A DNA stretch of 64,000 bases. Source: Patiria pectinifera (lineage: Eukaryota > Echinodermata > Asteroidea > Valvatida > Asterinidae). Positions within the stretch are counted from its first letter, which is position 1, and each line of letters begins with the position of its first letter. The notes under the pieces were generated by a model, which searched no databases, was not told the DNA's origin, and was given only the letters and a program-made list of their open reading frames with translations. Shown one piece after another: positions 13,601 to 22,456 of the stretch. The DNA lies in contig CM057146.1 in assembly GCA_029964075.1 (NCBI GenBank), positions 7,955,501 through 8,019,500 on the forward strand, in the 5' to 3' direction. The position numbers were made by a program, and so were the translations under genes.

Positions 13601-16600
13601 CCCGCACCGACCCGAAAACCCCCCGAAAATAACCAAATACCTGGCTTGGACAAAGTGATGACTTTTTTGAGCCTGCCCTTACCCACGTGACATGAATTCT
13701 TTTGCAAAACCATCGTCTCTCTCTCTCTGTCATACTCAGTGGGCTGATCGAGAGTAAGTCCGCTTATTGAACAAACGCATGGTCACCAAGCGGTATCTAT
13801 CTATTTCTGTTCCAATCCGACTGGAGAAATTAATACCGTGGGAACTTAATTGTGCGCTCGGTGGCCACACCACACAATGGGCTGCGGTCACAGTGACTGT
13901 CAATAATATTGCATCACCTGAATTTCTCAACTGTTTCGGTTTATTTCGTTTTTTTCAAAAGATGGCTAAACCGACCCGACCCAAAAATGTAAATGCAAAA
14001 CTGAAACCGACCTGACCCGACTGAAAAGATGGACAAACCGACCCGACCCGACCCAAAGTTGGTTTCGGGTCGGGTTGGTTTCAGTTTCGGGTCGGGTTTG
14101 CACATCATTAGCACGTATACATGGCCTACGGCGTGAACTGATTAACAATTAACATCCACCCACCTTCATGAGTTCCATCTCCTGTTCACTGGTCACCCCC
14201 GGCTGGTAGTGCTCCATCATCTCCGTCAGCAGCTTGACGTTGTTATTGCAACTCTCCAGTTCGTTCATCCGGCGCGAGACTTTCTCCGTCTTCTTCTCGT
14301 CCTCTTTGACCATGTTCTTGATGAGGCGGTTGGCTGCTTGCAGGTCCTCCGGGTGCTTGCTCTTGAGCAGTCTTGCGAGAAGCTGAGCAGTTAAAGTTGA
14401 GAGGTCGAGTGTTCATATGTACTGTTTTCGAGTCCATCCCTTTTCCCCTATTTCTTTTTTCAGTTGCTATCATGGCTATTTTTCTAGCAATATATAATAT
14501 TGATTGGTGAGACACTGAACAAGAACAAGTGATCCGCCGATCGCAAGTGTTGCCTTTTCTCGCGGGCGATCCTTATAAGTTTTGTGTTCTCTAAAAAAGT
14601 CAAATGTTGTGCATTTTTAAACAACGACCTCAACTGACCCCTAGAAGACCTTTGACCTCCAATTTGGGAAGAGTTGTCATGAACCCACACCCAAGGACCA
14701 CTCCATTCAAGTTACATTAAAATCAAATTCTGTAGGCAAGGAAACATTTGAAGCATATTTGAACAATCACCTGTAACGATCTTGACATGACCTTTGACCT
14801 CAGCAATCCAATAAAAAACTGTGTCTTCCCACCCAAGGGTCAATGCATCCAAGTTTCGTCAAAATCCATGAAAGCATGTAGAAGTTATACATGTTTTTTT
14901 TTCAAAAACTTAACCTTAACTTTAACATACAGAGATACTACGAAATGCTACACACCTTGGACTTTTCGTCGTCCTCAAATGCGGCATTCTTGGGTCTTGG
15001 GGCTGGAGGAGGGAAGTATGCCTTATCCATGTACACCGGATCCTCCGTGACAAGGCCTGAGATGGAGTGAAATTAATCACAGGTTAACTGAGCAAACCGT
15101 TCAGTTTGAAAACAAAACGGCTGAATTATTTGAAATTGAAATCAATATTTAAAAATCAACATCTTAAATTCCAAACATTTCTTTCCACACAATATCAGTT
15201 CATACAGCAAGTCAAACATTATAACAGATGTAGAGGTATTGTCTAAAAAGCTGAAACATGTGGCGGATGCACTCAACTAAACCAATCGAAGACTGATTAC
15301 AATGTTTGCTGACCTTGTTTTTTCAACATCTGGTAAGCCTCAATGATCTTGGGTTCCTGGGGTAAGCCGGCCTGCCAGCTATACAGCATCTCGATCACCT
15401 TTTTCTTGACAGACTCAGGTGACTTTGTGCCAAGATACTGAAGGGAAAGAAAGGCAAAGGAGAAAATAAAAATGGAGCCAGTTTTCAGGGCAGAGATTAC
15501 GGGCGTACTTATAGACACTCATCTTAATCTTAAATGAAGTGAAGTGAAATTGCTGCAATTCGGGCGATTCACAATACAGTGCGCCACCAAGAGTTTGCCA
15601 GGGAGAGTTCGTTTTTCAAGTTTACGGTCGACAAAACATGGCCCATTTGAACGAGTGTCAGTAGAAAACTTGAGCTAATTTGTTATAGATTGGGGCATAG
15701 CGTTCTGCCGCATTACAAAAAACACCATATTGATAAAACGAAAAGAAAAGGGCAAACAAATACTCAAATCATATGCTTACGAACTTTCTGGCCGGAAAAA
15801 CTAACAATTTCAAATGTCCCGCGCTGCGAATTTGTCGACCATCTCCCACAATGCACTGGGAAAAATGAACTCTCCGTGGCAAATTGTTGGTGGCGCACTG
15901 CATTGAGAATCGCCCGAATTAGCATTTTGGTTAATTATCTGCTTTAAAGGAAGAGTACATCATTGTGCATTATGTTTGTTTGAAGCAACAAAAGTGCTCA
16001 TAATCTAGAGAAGGGTGCTGAACAACTAACCTGATGAACTTTCAGCTCAGTAAATGCTGTATATTCCGAGCAAAACAATATTCTAGGACACGCTCTCTTT
16101 CAGCCGATAGCCGCTAAGCGATGTTGTGCACTTTACTGACGAATTATAGCAACCCAGCGCCATCGTGTCAATGCTTGTGTGCACTTTGCTGAATTAAAAA
16201 ACGAACTGCCAATGGAAATTTCCAAGAAAATTTCCAAGTAAAACATTGTGAATCCTAAAGGGTAAACCCCAATTTACTGCCTGTTTAATTTCGCATTTAC
16301 CCGTAATTGCTGCAAGATTTATGCAGTTTCTCTGCTTTGTTCTCACCTTTGGCGATATTAATTTGATCATCTCATTCAGGAAGCGGAATTTCCCCACTTG
16401 CCGATGGAAGGACTCTCCACAGTTTTTCACACACGCTTCCACGACAGTCAAGGCCTAGACGCCAAAAAAATATTAAAACTAGAACATTATTAACCAATCA
16501 ACTTCAGGATAAACATGTACATTAGCTATCTTTGCTTTTAAGCAGACCAAAGAGAAATAGTAGAACAGTAAGATCAACATTTCACCAAAGAAAAAAAGGA

Positions 16601-19600
16601 GAAGACAAAGGTAGGACTTTGGAGGACAAAATAAGGACAAACATAGGACTTTTGCAGGCTTTCAGGAGCAGTTTTCGTTGATCATATTCGCAGCATCATA
16701 AGGCTCATTTGCCACGTTCTGTACTCACAACACTTGTGCTCCATCCTCAACTAAGCTCTTGGAAGTACAGATGCAGTACTCTTGTGCCCAAGCCCTTCAT
16801 TGTACAATTTACAATGTACATGAAAGTGTGCAACACTGTTACGAAAAATATTCAATGAGATTTCATTTTTTCGGAGTTGTGGGACAACAAACGTTGGAAA
16901 AAGTGGGAATTTCAAGAAAAGTAGGAACAAGGTAAAAAAAACGAGGAAAAAGTTGGAATTACTAGGAACATTTGAAAGCCTGCTTCAATCGGGGTTTTAA
17001 TCACAGGTGGGGGTGGGGGGAGGTCACTTTTGACTTGTCGGATAATGTTACACTGAGCAGGCTTCTCATTTTGAGAAGTATTCTTTCAGCTGAGCTTCCT
17101 TCCAGACAAGATACCCTGAAGGGTTAAGACTCAAAACGCTGCCTCAGATTCTTACCTGTAGAGCTTCCCTTTCTTGAGGTGACTGCATCTTGTGACCAAG
17201 AAGTCGACATGATATCTCCGGTCTGGTGAAGTTAATGCACACAGAAAGGCACGAGTTTCATTCATTCATTCATACGTATTTATTTCCACTTAATCATTTT
17301 GAAGGGAAAAGCTTTGGACAATAGTTTAGATAAACGGATAAGATTAAGCGGTGGGCTTCTCCAAAGAGCAAGCTTGTCAACTGAAGAAGTCCATTATGTG
17401 GAGAAGAAAATATCTATTAAGATAAATACTAATTACATTTGTTCCTTTAACTTAACTACACAACGAAATACACTTTAAGTTGCACATACAGAGACAAGGG
17501 ACCAACAGAAACAGGACAAGACAAAAACAAATCAAGTAGAATCAGAACCTACTTGGGATATCCTTAGAAGAATATGTGCACAGCAAATAATGAGTAAACC
17601 TAAAATTAAGCATTGTTGCAACATTCCATAAGCAGAGACTTTAGCTTTTTCTTGAAAAGAGGCCTACTGCTGACACTTCTAAGAGTTTGATTTAATGAGT
17701 TCCAGAATTTGGGGCCCTGATAATGAATGAACTTTTTAGCTTTAGCAGTACGTATGTGTGGGATATGGAAATCCCTGGACTGTCTGGTATGATGACGATG
17801 ACTAACGGTATTAGTCTAAAACATTCATTCAAAAGAATTAGGTAAATCGTGGGCAACGAACTGATGCATACAATTTCCAAGCTGGCTCAGTTTGGAGCAG
17901 TGATTTATAGTACACCTGCATCAAAGTGATACAGACGCCAATTTCTGTTTGTGTGAACCTGAAAAGCTGTGTCTCTGAAGTTATGGCAAAAGCAAAGTTT
18001 AACCCTAACCCCCTAGCCCTTTTTGCTGGGAACCATCCTCAATCCTCCAAAATCCTCCAAATCTTTTAATTTTTCAAAATTTTCAGAAAATTTTCAGACA
18101 GTCCTGCCTCAAAATGCATTCATCCTCAATCCTTCAAAATCCTCCTGATCCAAAAATGTTCAAATGAAGGGTACCCAGCCCCTCAATCCTTCAAAATCGT
18201 CAGACAGTCCTGCCTCAAAATACCATTCAGCCTCAATCCTCCAAAATCCTTTTCTGAAAAAATACCATTCAGCCTCAATCCTCCAAAATCCTTTTCAGAA
18301 AAAATACCATTCAGCCTCAATCCTCCAAAATCCTGATTTAAAAAAAATACCATTCAGCCTCATTCCTCCAAAATCCTCCAAAACCACAAGGAGGATTTTG
18401 GAGGATTGAGGAGGGTTAGGATTAAGTAAACAATGTTGGAGTTGAGTGAACAACAACTTGTAATGTAGGGCCATTCTTTGGTCACTGTGTGACATCAAAT
18501 TGGGCTTGTCTGATTTTTGAAGCTTTACCCTTGTTAACTACATCTGACATATTACTTTCACTGATTCAGTTTAGTACTTTTTACTCCCTACCTCAAAGTA
18601 TAGTTTCTATTTACACAAACTGTGTCAAAATACAATAGTGTGTGACATTTTGATCAGTCACGTATGAGACATTTTGTAGTTACAATTATGCTAGTTTATG
18701 CACGGACAGACCAACTTATGAAACACCTTAAGAAATCTGCATCTTTAATCCCTAGCGACAGTTCACTTGGTTTTTTAAATTAATTTTTTTCTCACCTCAG
18801 AAAGCTTTCTCTTGTATTTCGCTTTAATAAAATCCGTAAAACATGTTTAACATGAATATTTATACTCTACCTGGCAGTCATTTTGAACCGAACCTGGCGG
18901 CCATTTTGAATTTAAATACTTGGCGGCCATCTTGGAAAAAATATTTAAAAAAACAAAATAAAAGGGCCCTCATCCTCCTCTTTTTGAAAAAAACCCGGAC
19001 GATCAACTATTATTTTTTTTAACTTGGTCTTCATTCAACTTTTTTGGGACAAATCTGATCAGTGCCACTTTCTATCATGCCTCTTGTCCAACTCACCCTT
19101 CAAGTTCTATGTTGACTCTGTCGCAGAAGTTCATGATGTACTCCCAATCCTCATCTCTGTTCATGGGACTGGTTGCCTTGTCTGGAAAAAATTGTCCAAT
19201 GGATTTTTTTTTTCTGGAAATCTTCATTTGTGATTTTTTTTCTATAAAATATATCATTATCAATCGGTGGCATACTTCTCAAATTCTTTGATAAGGTTTA
19301 TTTTTTTTGGTTACCACATCCCCCATAGACTTGTGTGCGTTCGTCTCCTTTGTTTATCTCTCGAAAATTGTCAGCAATCAGATCTCGCGCATGTGCGACT
19401 GGAATGGTGAACTGGCTTATTCCACACAGACATACAATGGGAAAGTGAAACTAGGGTAATCCTTACTTTTAGGACCCTGTTCCTATACAGAAGGGAAAGA
19501 CTCACCAAAACAGTTGACTAAGATGACACTCAAAATTGACATTATGATATTTCTTGGCACATCTGAACAATTGGCAATGACACCTTCTTAAAATTAAGGA

Positions 19601-21772
19601 AAGATTTCCATATACGAAGTTCACTAATTTTCCTCTGTATTGTCTAACAAGCCCCCAGATAGCAATTTCATGTCATCAAAGTCAATTTGAGCAGTGAGAA
19701 AATACAAGCATTTTCTTAGAAAACACTTAGAATTTTTCAGTCCAATCTCATAGGGTTTGTACACAGGGTGTTGAGTGAACTTCGTATATGGAAATCTTTC
19801 CAAAATTAAATATCAGCAGATTTAATTTTGTGGAAAGAGGGCAGGGCTTTGATTTATGAGGGAAATTCAGGGGTAAAAGACGACGATGACAACCAGAAAA
19901 CAGACTCAAAAACCAAGATGGCAAACGTGAAAGCTCGATGCGATGAAAGCGCAATGCTGATTGGCTGATAAAAAATGAACATCTTATTTTTTTTTTTTAG
20001 CAGCCAATCAGCATCGGGCTTTCATTATGTAGGGCTTTCACGAGTGTGAGAACATGGAGGAATAAGGTGAGAACTACAACATGCACGTCTGACTGCGAAA
20101 AAAGGTAGGAAAGTCACATTTTCTTTGAAGTGCTATCAAAATTACAACTAACATGAGTTTATATGAAGAAAAAAAGACTGCTTTAGCCTGCAAAAGTCAC
20201 TTTGGTACTGGACAGTCATCTGCAAAAGTCAGTTTTGAACAGAACTCGTAAAAAATAGAGGTGTCCTAAAAGTAAGGATTACCGAAACTAGTATTAGTAA
20301 GAGTAGCCCGACTGCGTCTGGCCGTACAGTACTATCGCAAGCTCTGTAGTACGGCCAGACGCCCGATGCTTCCACAGAGACTGAATTTTGTTGGCCGCCG
20401 ATGTAGCGATTTCGCTACATCTTTCGATCGCGATTATCTTTTCATCCAGGACACACATTTCCAAAGTTAAGGTTCGTAGTCGTAGAGCAACTCATACCTT
20501 TTCGAAAAAACGTTCTTTTGTCTCAATATTTTCATCCATCTGGCCACAAGACGAATTTCAGTCATCAGATTCCACAAACATCGTCCCCCATGCGATTTCA
20601 AAATGGCGGCCGCGCTGTAATGTATGCAATATGCAGGCGCCCCCCGCGCAAACTCGTGAATATGCATAAACAGTCTGTGACGTATGACCGTACGGCCCCG
20701 CCACACGCACGTCCAAAAACACGAGGTCATACGTCACAGACTATTTATGCATATTCACGAGTTTACATATTGCATACATTACAGCTCGGCCGCCATTTTG
20801 AAATCGCATGGGGATCGCATGGGGGACGATATTTGTGGAATCTGATGACTGAAATTCTTGTGGCCAGATGGATGAAAATATTGAGACCAAAGAACGTTTT
20901 TCGAAGGGTATGAGTTGCTCTCGACTACGAACCTTAACTTTGGAAATGTGTGTCCTGGATGAAAAGATAATCGAAATCGCTACATCGGCGGCCAACAAAA
21001 TTCAGTCTCTGTGGAAGCATCGGGAGTCTGGCCGTACTACAGAGCTTGCGATAGTACTGTACGGCCAGACGCAGTCGGGCTATAGTAAGAGTATAAGAAA
21101 ACCATTCAATTTTCATTTACAACTACTATTGTTACGGTATTGCAAAATCACCATTGCGAATCTACATGACACTTATAGCAACCCATCCAACCAGAATGCT
21201 TCAGTAGCTCGTCGGTTACACGTTCGACTACTGTGCCAGGAAGCAGGGTTTAAATCCGCTGCTGCTTTCCATTTTTTTTGGGGGGGGGGTAAGTTTTCTT
21301 TACGTTCACGTTTTTAATCAAGTCATTCTTGCTTGTTGGACTATCTCTGTTACTAGTTACTGGCTTATATCAATTGTTAACAATTGAGGTGTCCTAAATT
21401 ACACAATTACCAAGAGTTCAAACAGTCAATAATAATCAAAAATCACCATACAGACGTAACTCATAGCATAACTGGTTAAGTACAGAACATGCAGAAGTAC
21501 ACGTCACGCGTCACACTCAGCAGCGATTTCAGCACGCCCACCCCGCATATTCATCATCAATGTCTCATGCCCCGAATAAAATAACTTGCAAAAATAGGTA
21601 CCTCAAAGTCATTGTTGGTCTTAGCAAAAAAAAAGGAAGACGACAAGTCAGCCATTTATTCTTTCAAATGTTTACTTTTCCTGCAAATATAAGCAGCAAT
21701 AATGTGAATAGGTAAAACAGAGCACTTACTGAGCAACGTTTCCAGCGTTTCATTCTCATCCGCGGACGCCAT
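1666..21772 (-). CDS. GGA: GGA-family clathrin adaptor (VHS-GAT-hinge-GAE), complete
   Basis: Monomeric Arf-dependent adaptor that sorts acidic-dileucine cargo from the trans-Golgi network to endosomes. Sixteen exons (minus, 5' to 3'): 21772-21730, 19181-19097, 17222-17156, 16454-16347, 15437-15314, 15056-14956, 14382-14164, 13332-13251, 12309-12160, 11467-11288, 9705-9545, 8789-8452, 7784-7456, 7052-6889, 5173-5063, 1755-1666. All join in frame with GT-AG sites to give 783 aa, starting MASADENETL and ending GEVDKFPV. The VHS domain is about residues 5-145 (VGKFRFLNEMIKLISPK, then YLGTKSPESVKKKV). GAT is about 165-305 (HPEDLQAANRLIKNMV). The hinge carries an LLDLSGLD clathrin-box-like motif at about 329 and long Q/P/T-rich exons 12-13. 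The gamma-ear domain (GAE) is about 645-783 (MRVKLQPPSATDLPAFNP). From memory, vertebrate GGA1 is about 640 aa, so the extra length is hinge. The exon 5 donor (gtcagc) is weak. Confidence 0.95.
1842..2361. repeat. MITE-like element with inverted ends (family B)
   Basis: The left end AAGCTATAGTCCATCATTTG is matched by its reverse complement at about 2337-2359, and TTAA lies at both outer ends. The interior is repeated, inverted, at 56250-56840, and one end recurs at 15943-16205. The right half contains the AT-rich and CG-rich blocks common to all copies (for example ACGAATTATAGCAA or its complement). It lies in the last intron of the GGA gene. No coding capacity was seen. Confidence 0.75.
2573..3585. 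repeat. Foldback element, about 1 kb
   Basis: The two ends are long, imperfect inverted copies: 2573-2800 against 3420-3585 reversed. Each begins with a TA-rich tip (ATCTATATATATAAGAG). Both then share TACTCGGCC, AAAGGATCCGAGAC, the CACGTCCGTGGAAAAATGTG block and GCCGGGTCGGAC. The GC-rich middle has no recognisable gene, and the open frames on both strands are by-products of the repeat. It sits in the last GGA intron. This is a non-autonomous DNA element; its superfamily is uncertain. Confidence 0.75.
3947..4030. repeat. C-run/CA microsatellite pair
   Basis: Two runs of 11-15 C followed by short CA arrays are separated by about 40 bases. Similar G/C homopolymer blocks recur at 12080, 22284, 23375, 25137, 41095 and 63020. 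They are length-unstable low-complexity DNA. Confidence 0.8.
4290..4640 (-). mobile_element. tRNA-derived SINE (minus strand)
   Basis: On the minus strand a tRNA-like head carries a box A (TGGCCTCGTGGT) near 4630 and a box B (GGGTTCGAGTCC) near 4568. The body reads through TACCCTTGGGCAAGGCA and TAAATGGGTACC, then a GCGCCTTGGGC segment near the tail at about 4330. The same style of body occurs in the plus-strand SINE at 5935. It is inside the last GGA intron. Confidence 0.75.
5935..6205 (+). mobile_element. tRNA-derived SINE with CTTTA-type tail
   Basis: The box B-like GGGTTCAACTCC lies at about 5992, after a degenerate box A. The body then has TGTCCTTGGGCAAGCCACTT and TATAAATGGGTACCGG. The 3' tail is ACTTTACTTTA just before 6205. 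It shares the 'CCTTGGGCAAG...AATGGGTACC' core with the SINE at 4290-4640 but is a different subfamily. It lies in a GGA intron. Confidence 0.75.
6350..6765. repeat. TTAACCCTAAC-ended element with 'CAGGATTGAGG' repeats
   Basis: It starts TTAACCCTAACCGCCCT and ends AGGGAGTTAGGGTTAA, so short inverted ends carry TTAA. The interior has repeated 'GGAGGAATTTGCAGGATTGAGG' type phrases separated by unrelated spacers. The same family, inverted, is at 18000-18425. TTAA flanks recall piggyBac-type target sites, but no transposase is present, so this is only a suggestion. Confidence 0.65.
8841..9075 (+). mobile_element. tRNA-derived SINE (family with CACTCGGGAGG body)
   Basis: The tRNA-like head has a box A (TGGTTGAGTGG, about 8935) and a box B (AGTTCGAGTCC, about 8980). 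The body has CACTCGGGAGGTAACACACT and GTGAAGGGCAAAA. A second copy at 63606-63825 matches along the whole length, including the 5' extension with CCCGCTGCTA and CAGATTCGAACCAGCCAA. The head could pass for a tRNA gene in an automated search, but the shared flanks show it is a SINE. Confidence 0.85.
9325..9465. repeat. Second, partial copy of the 9867-10090 element
   Basis: Shares ATCGCTGACGTGATGTT, TTATCCCGAA, GTGACCCATAT, TTGTGC and CATGCGCAGTT with the neighbouring element and ends at a diverged form of the same tip (ACAGGCTTA). It has only one unit of the motif that is expanded in the other copy. Confidence 0.65.
9867..10090. repeat. Inverted-end MITE holding a 10-bp tandem array
   Basis: The ends are inverted copies: TAAGCCAGTTCGGTATTTCA at 9867 and its near complement ending CTGGCTTA at 10089. 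Inside, 9911-9960 holds five direct copies of the 10-mer GCGATGTTAC with few changes. The part from ATCGCTGACGTGATGTT to ATGCGCAGTT is also present at 9325-9465 without the tandem expansion. It is in the GGA intron between exons 10 and 11. Confidence 0.75.
11689..12095. repeat. Intronic repeat with AACCCTAA tip and G/C-run end
   Basis: It starts CCTTAACCCTAAAAGGG and ends at a GGGGGGCCGAATCCCCC block, with AT-rich sequence between. The block lies in the GGA intron between exons 9 and 10, its right end about 65 bases from the exon 9 donor (exon ends 12160). No second copy in the window was established, so the boundaries are approximate. Confidence 0.35.
12700..12925 (-). mobile_element. SINE fragment (minus strand)
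   Basis: On the minus strand a box B-like GTTCGAGCCCGCCGGCGG lies at about 12905. It is followed by AAGCAAGGTACTTAACCATTA and a body with GGGACGTTAAGCCGTAGGTC. This layout, a tRNA-like promoter then a 'GCAAGGYACTTAAC' segment, is typical of animal SINEs of the same broad group as those at 4290 and 5935. The head is truncated. Confidence 0.6.
13001..13220. repeat. Dispersed repeat, inverted partner of 1-205
   Basis: It begins TTTAACCCTTACAGAACTCA and ends GGGAGTTAGGGTTTAAG. The interior matches the left window edge in reverse: AACTCAACCCATCAAA, GTACAGTACCCCTAA and GGATGGGTATGGTTC are visible landmarks. It abuts GGA exon 8 (13332-13251) on its downstream side. Confidence 0.65.
13463..14111. 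repeat. Inverted-end element rich in CCGACCCGACCC
   Basis: The ends AATGATGTGC (13464) and GCACATCATT (14100) are inverted. Just inside both, GGGTCGGGT pentamer-like arrays occur in opposite orientation. The middle has no recognisable gene. It lies in the GGA intron between exons 7 and 8. It looks like a non-autonomous DNA transposon; the superfamily was not determined. Confidence 0.7.
15943..16205. repeat. Partial copy of MITE family B
   Basis: The tip CTTTAAAGGAAGAGTACATC, the GAAGCAACAAAAGTGCTCA block, AACCTGATGAA, GCTGTATATTCCGAG and GACGAATTATAGCAA match the copies at 1842-2361 and 56250-56840. It sits in the GGA intron between exons 4 and 5. Confidence 0.65.
18000..18425. repeat. TTAACCCTAAC-ended element with about 42-bp tandem units
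   Basis: It starts TTTAACCCTAACCCCCTAG and ends GGAGGGTTAGGATTAAG. From about 18217 to 18385 there are four tandem units of about 41-43 bases, each with CCATTCAGCCTCAATCCTCC and a short A-rich linker. It is the inverse-oriented relative of 6350-6765. An open frame runs through the repeats only because the unit is close to a multiple of three. Confidence 0.75.
19447..20291. mobile_element. Foldback DNA element with 8-bp target duplication
   Basis: The element body is 19455-20283 (829 bp). Its ends are GGTAATCCTTACTTTTAGGA and the exact reverse complement. It is flanked on both sides by the 8-mer GAAACTAG (19447-19454 and 20284-20291). A second inverted pair lies inside (AAGATTTCCATATACGAAGT near 19601 and its complement near 19778). 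No transposase is encoded. Eight-base duplications are typical of hAT-type insertions, so it may be a non-autonomous hAT relative. Confidence 0.88.
20295..21091. mobile_element. Foldback element with 9-bp target duplication (Mutator-like)
   Basis: The body is 20304-21082 (779 bp), two arms of about 340 bases in inverted orientation around a spacer of about 100 bases. Tips are TAGCCCGACTGCGTCTGGCC and its complement. The 9-mer TAGTAAGAG flanks it exactly (20295-20303 and 21083-21091). Long inverted arms with a 9-base duplication are the usual picture of Mutator-like non-autonomous elements. Long open frames on both strands here are palindrome artefacts. It begins 3 bases after the previous element's target duplication. 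Confidence 0.88.
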
Positions 21773-21820
21773 GTTGCTTTTTGATATTACCTTATTAGAC
21801 TGGTATCCGGCCCTGTTTAG

Positions 21821-21950
21821 TGTGCGTTCGTTTAGCTCACCCGGGTCAACACGGGTCAGCCCCGTGCCGTTCGATTAGCTCTGACGTCATTCTCGGGGCT
21901 CACCCCGAGGGTCAGCCACGGCCAATGGCCAGCGGCTAATCGAACGCTCA
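21821..21950. repeat. Short inverted-end element beside the GGA start
   Basis: The ends GTGCGTTCGTTTAGCT and GGCTAATCGAACGC are inverted. The interior has CGGGTCAACACGGGTCAG and TTCTCGGGGCTCACCC. A copy in the other orientation is at 24862-24958. It lies 49 bases upstream of the GGA start codon, so it falls in the promoter or 5' leader. Confidence 0.7.
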
Positions 21951-22349
21951 ACCGCGGGCCATCACGATCCTCGTGTGACACCTTTATACTTATAGCCGTA
22001 GCCGTAGCCACAGACTAGCGTTTTGGATTGCCTGGGGTTGGTTCGTGAGATTTACTGCTTTTTAGTCAATTGCAAAACTCTTTGATTACCTTTAGACTTC
22101 AAATAAAGTCAACTTTTAAGTTCACTACTTGAGATTTCCGCTGTCCTCGGTGGCAGCCATATTTGTCCGTTTCTAGCAGTTACGCACCTAGGATTTGTTT
22201 TTTGGGGGAGGGGGCCTAAAATATTGTTCCAAAAATGTTGCCGAAAATTTTTGGCCACAGAAAAAAATTGAGTTTTTTTCGGGGGGGGGGGGGAACTATT
22301 TTGACGTTGGTGGCGCCACTTACACCCCTATATAGGTCACATAATTATT

Positions 22350-22456
22350 CGCTCGTACCCCCCGCCCTGTCACAGGTCGCGCAAATCTATCCAATGAGAG
22401 CTCAAATGACGTCAGCCCTGACCAGCGTCCTGTTTGCAGGGCGGGGGGTACGAGCG
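22350..22456. repeat. 107-bp MITE with perfect 20-bp inverted ends
   Basis: The ends CGCTCGTACCCCCCGCCCTG (22350-22369) and the exact reverse complement (22437-22456) flank 67 bases. The phrase AGGTCACATAAT occurs just outside both ends, separated by a few bases, and looks like a target duplication. Confidence 0.8.

Noticed and set aside
20388-21317. Several open frames on both strands
   Set aside because: They lie inside the palindromic foldback element at 20304-21082 and mirror each other; artefacts of inverted arms.
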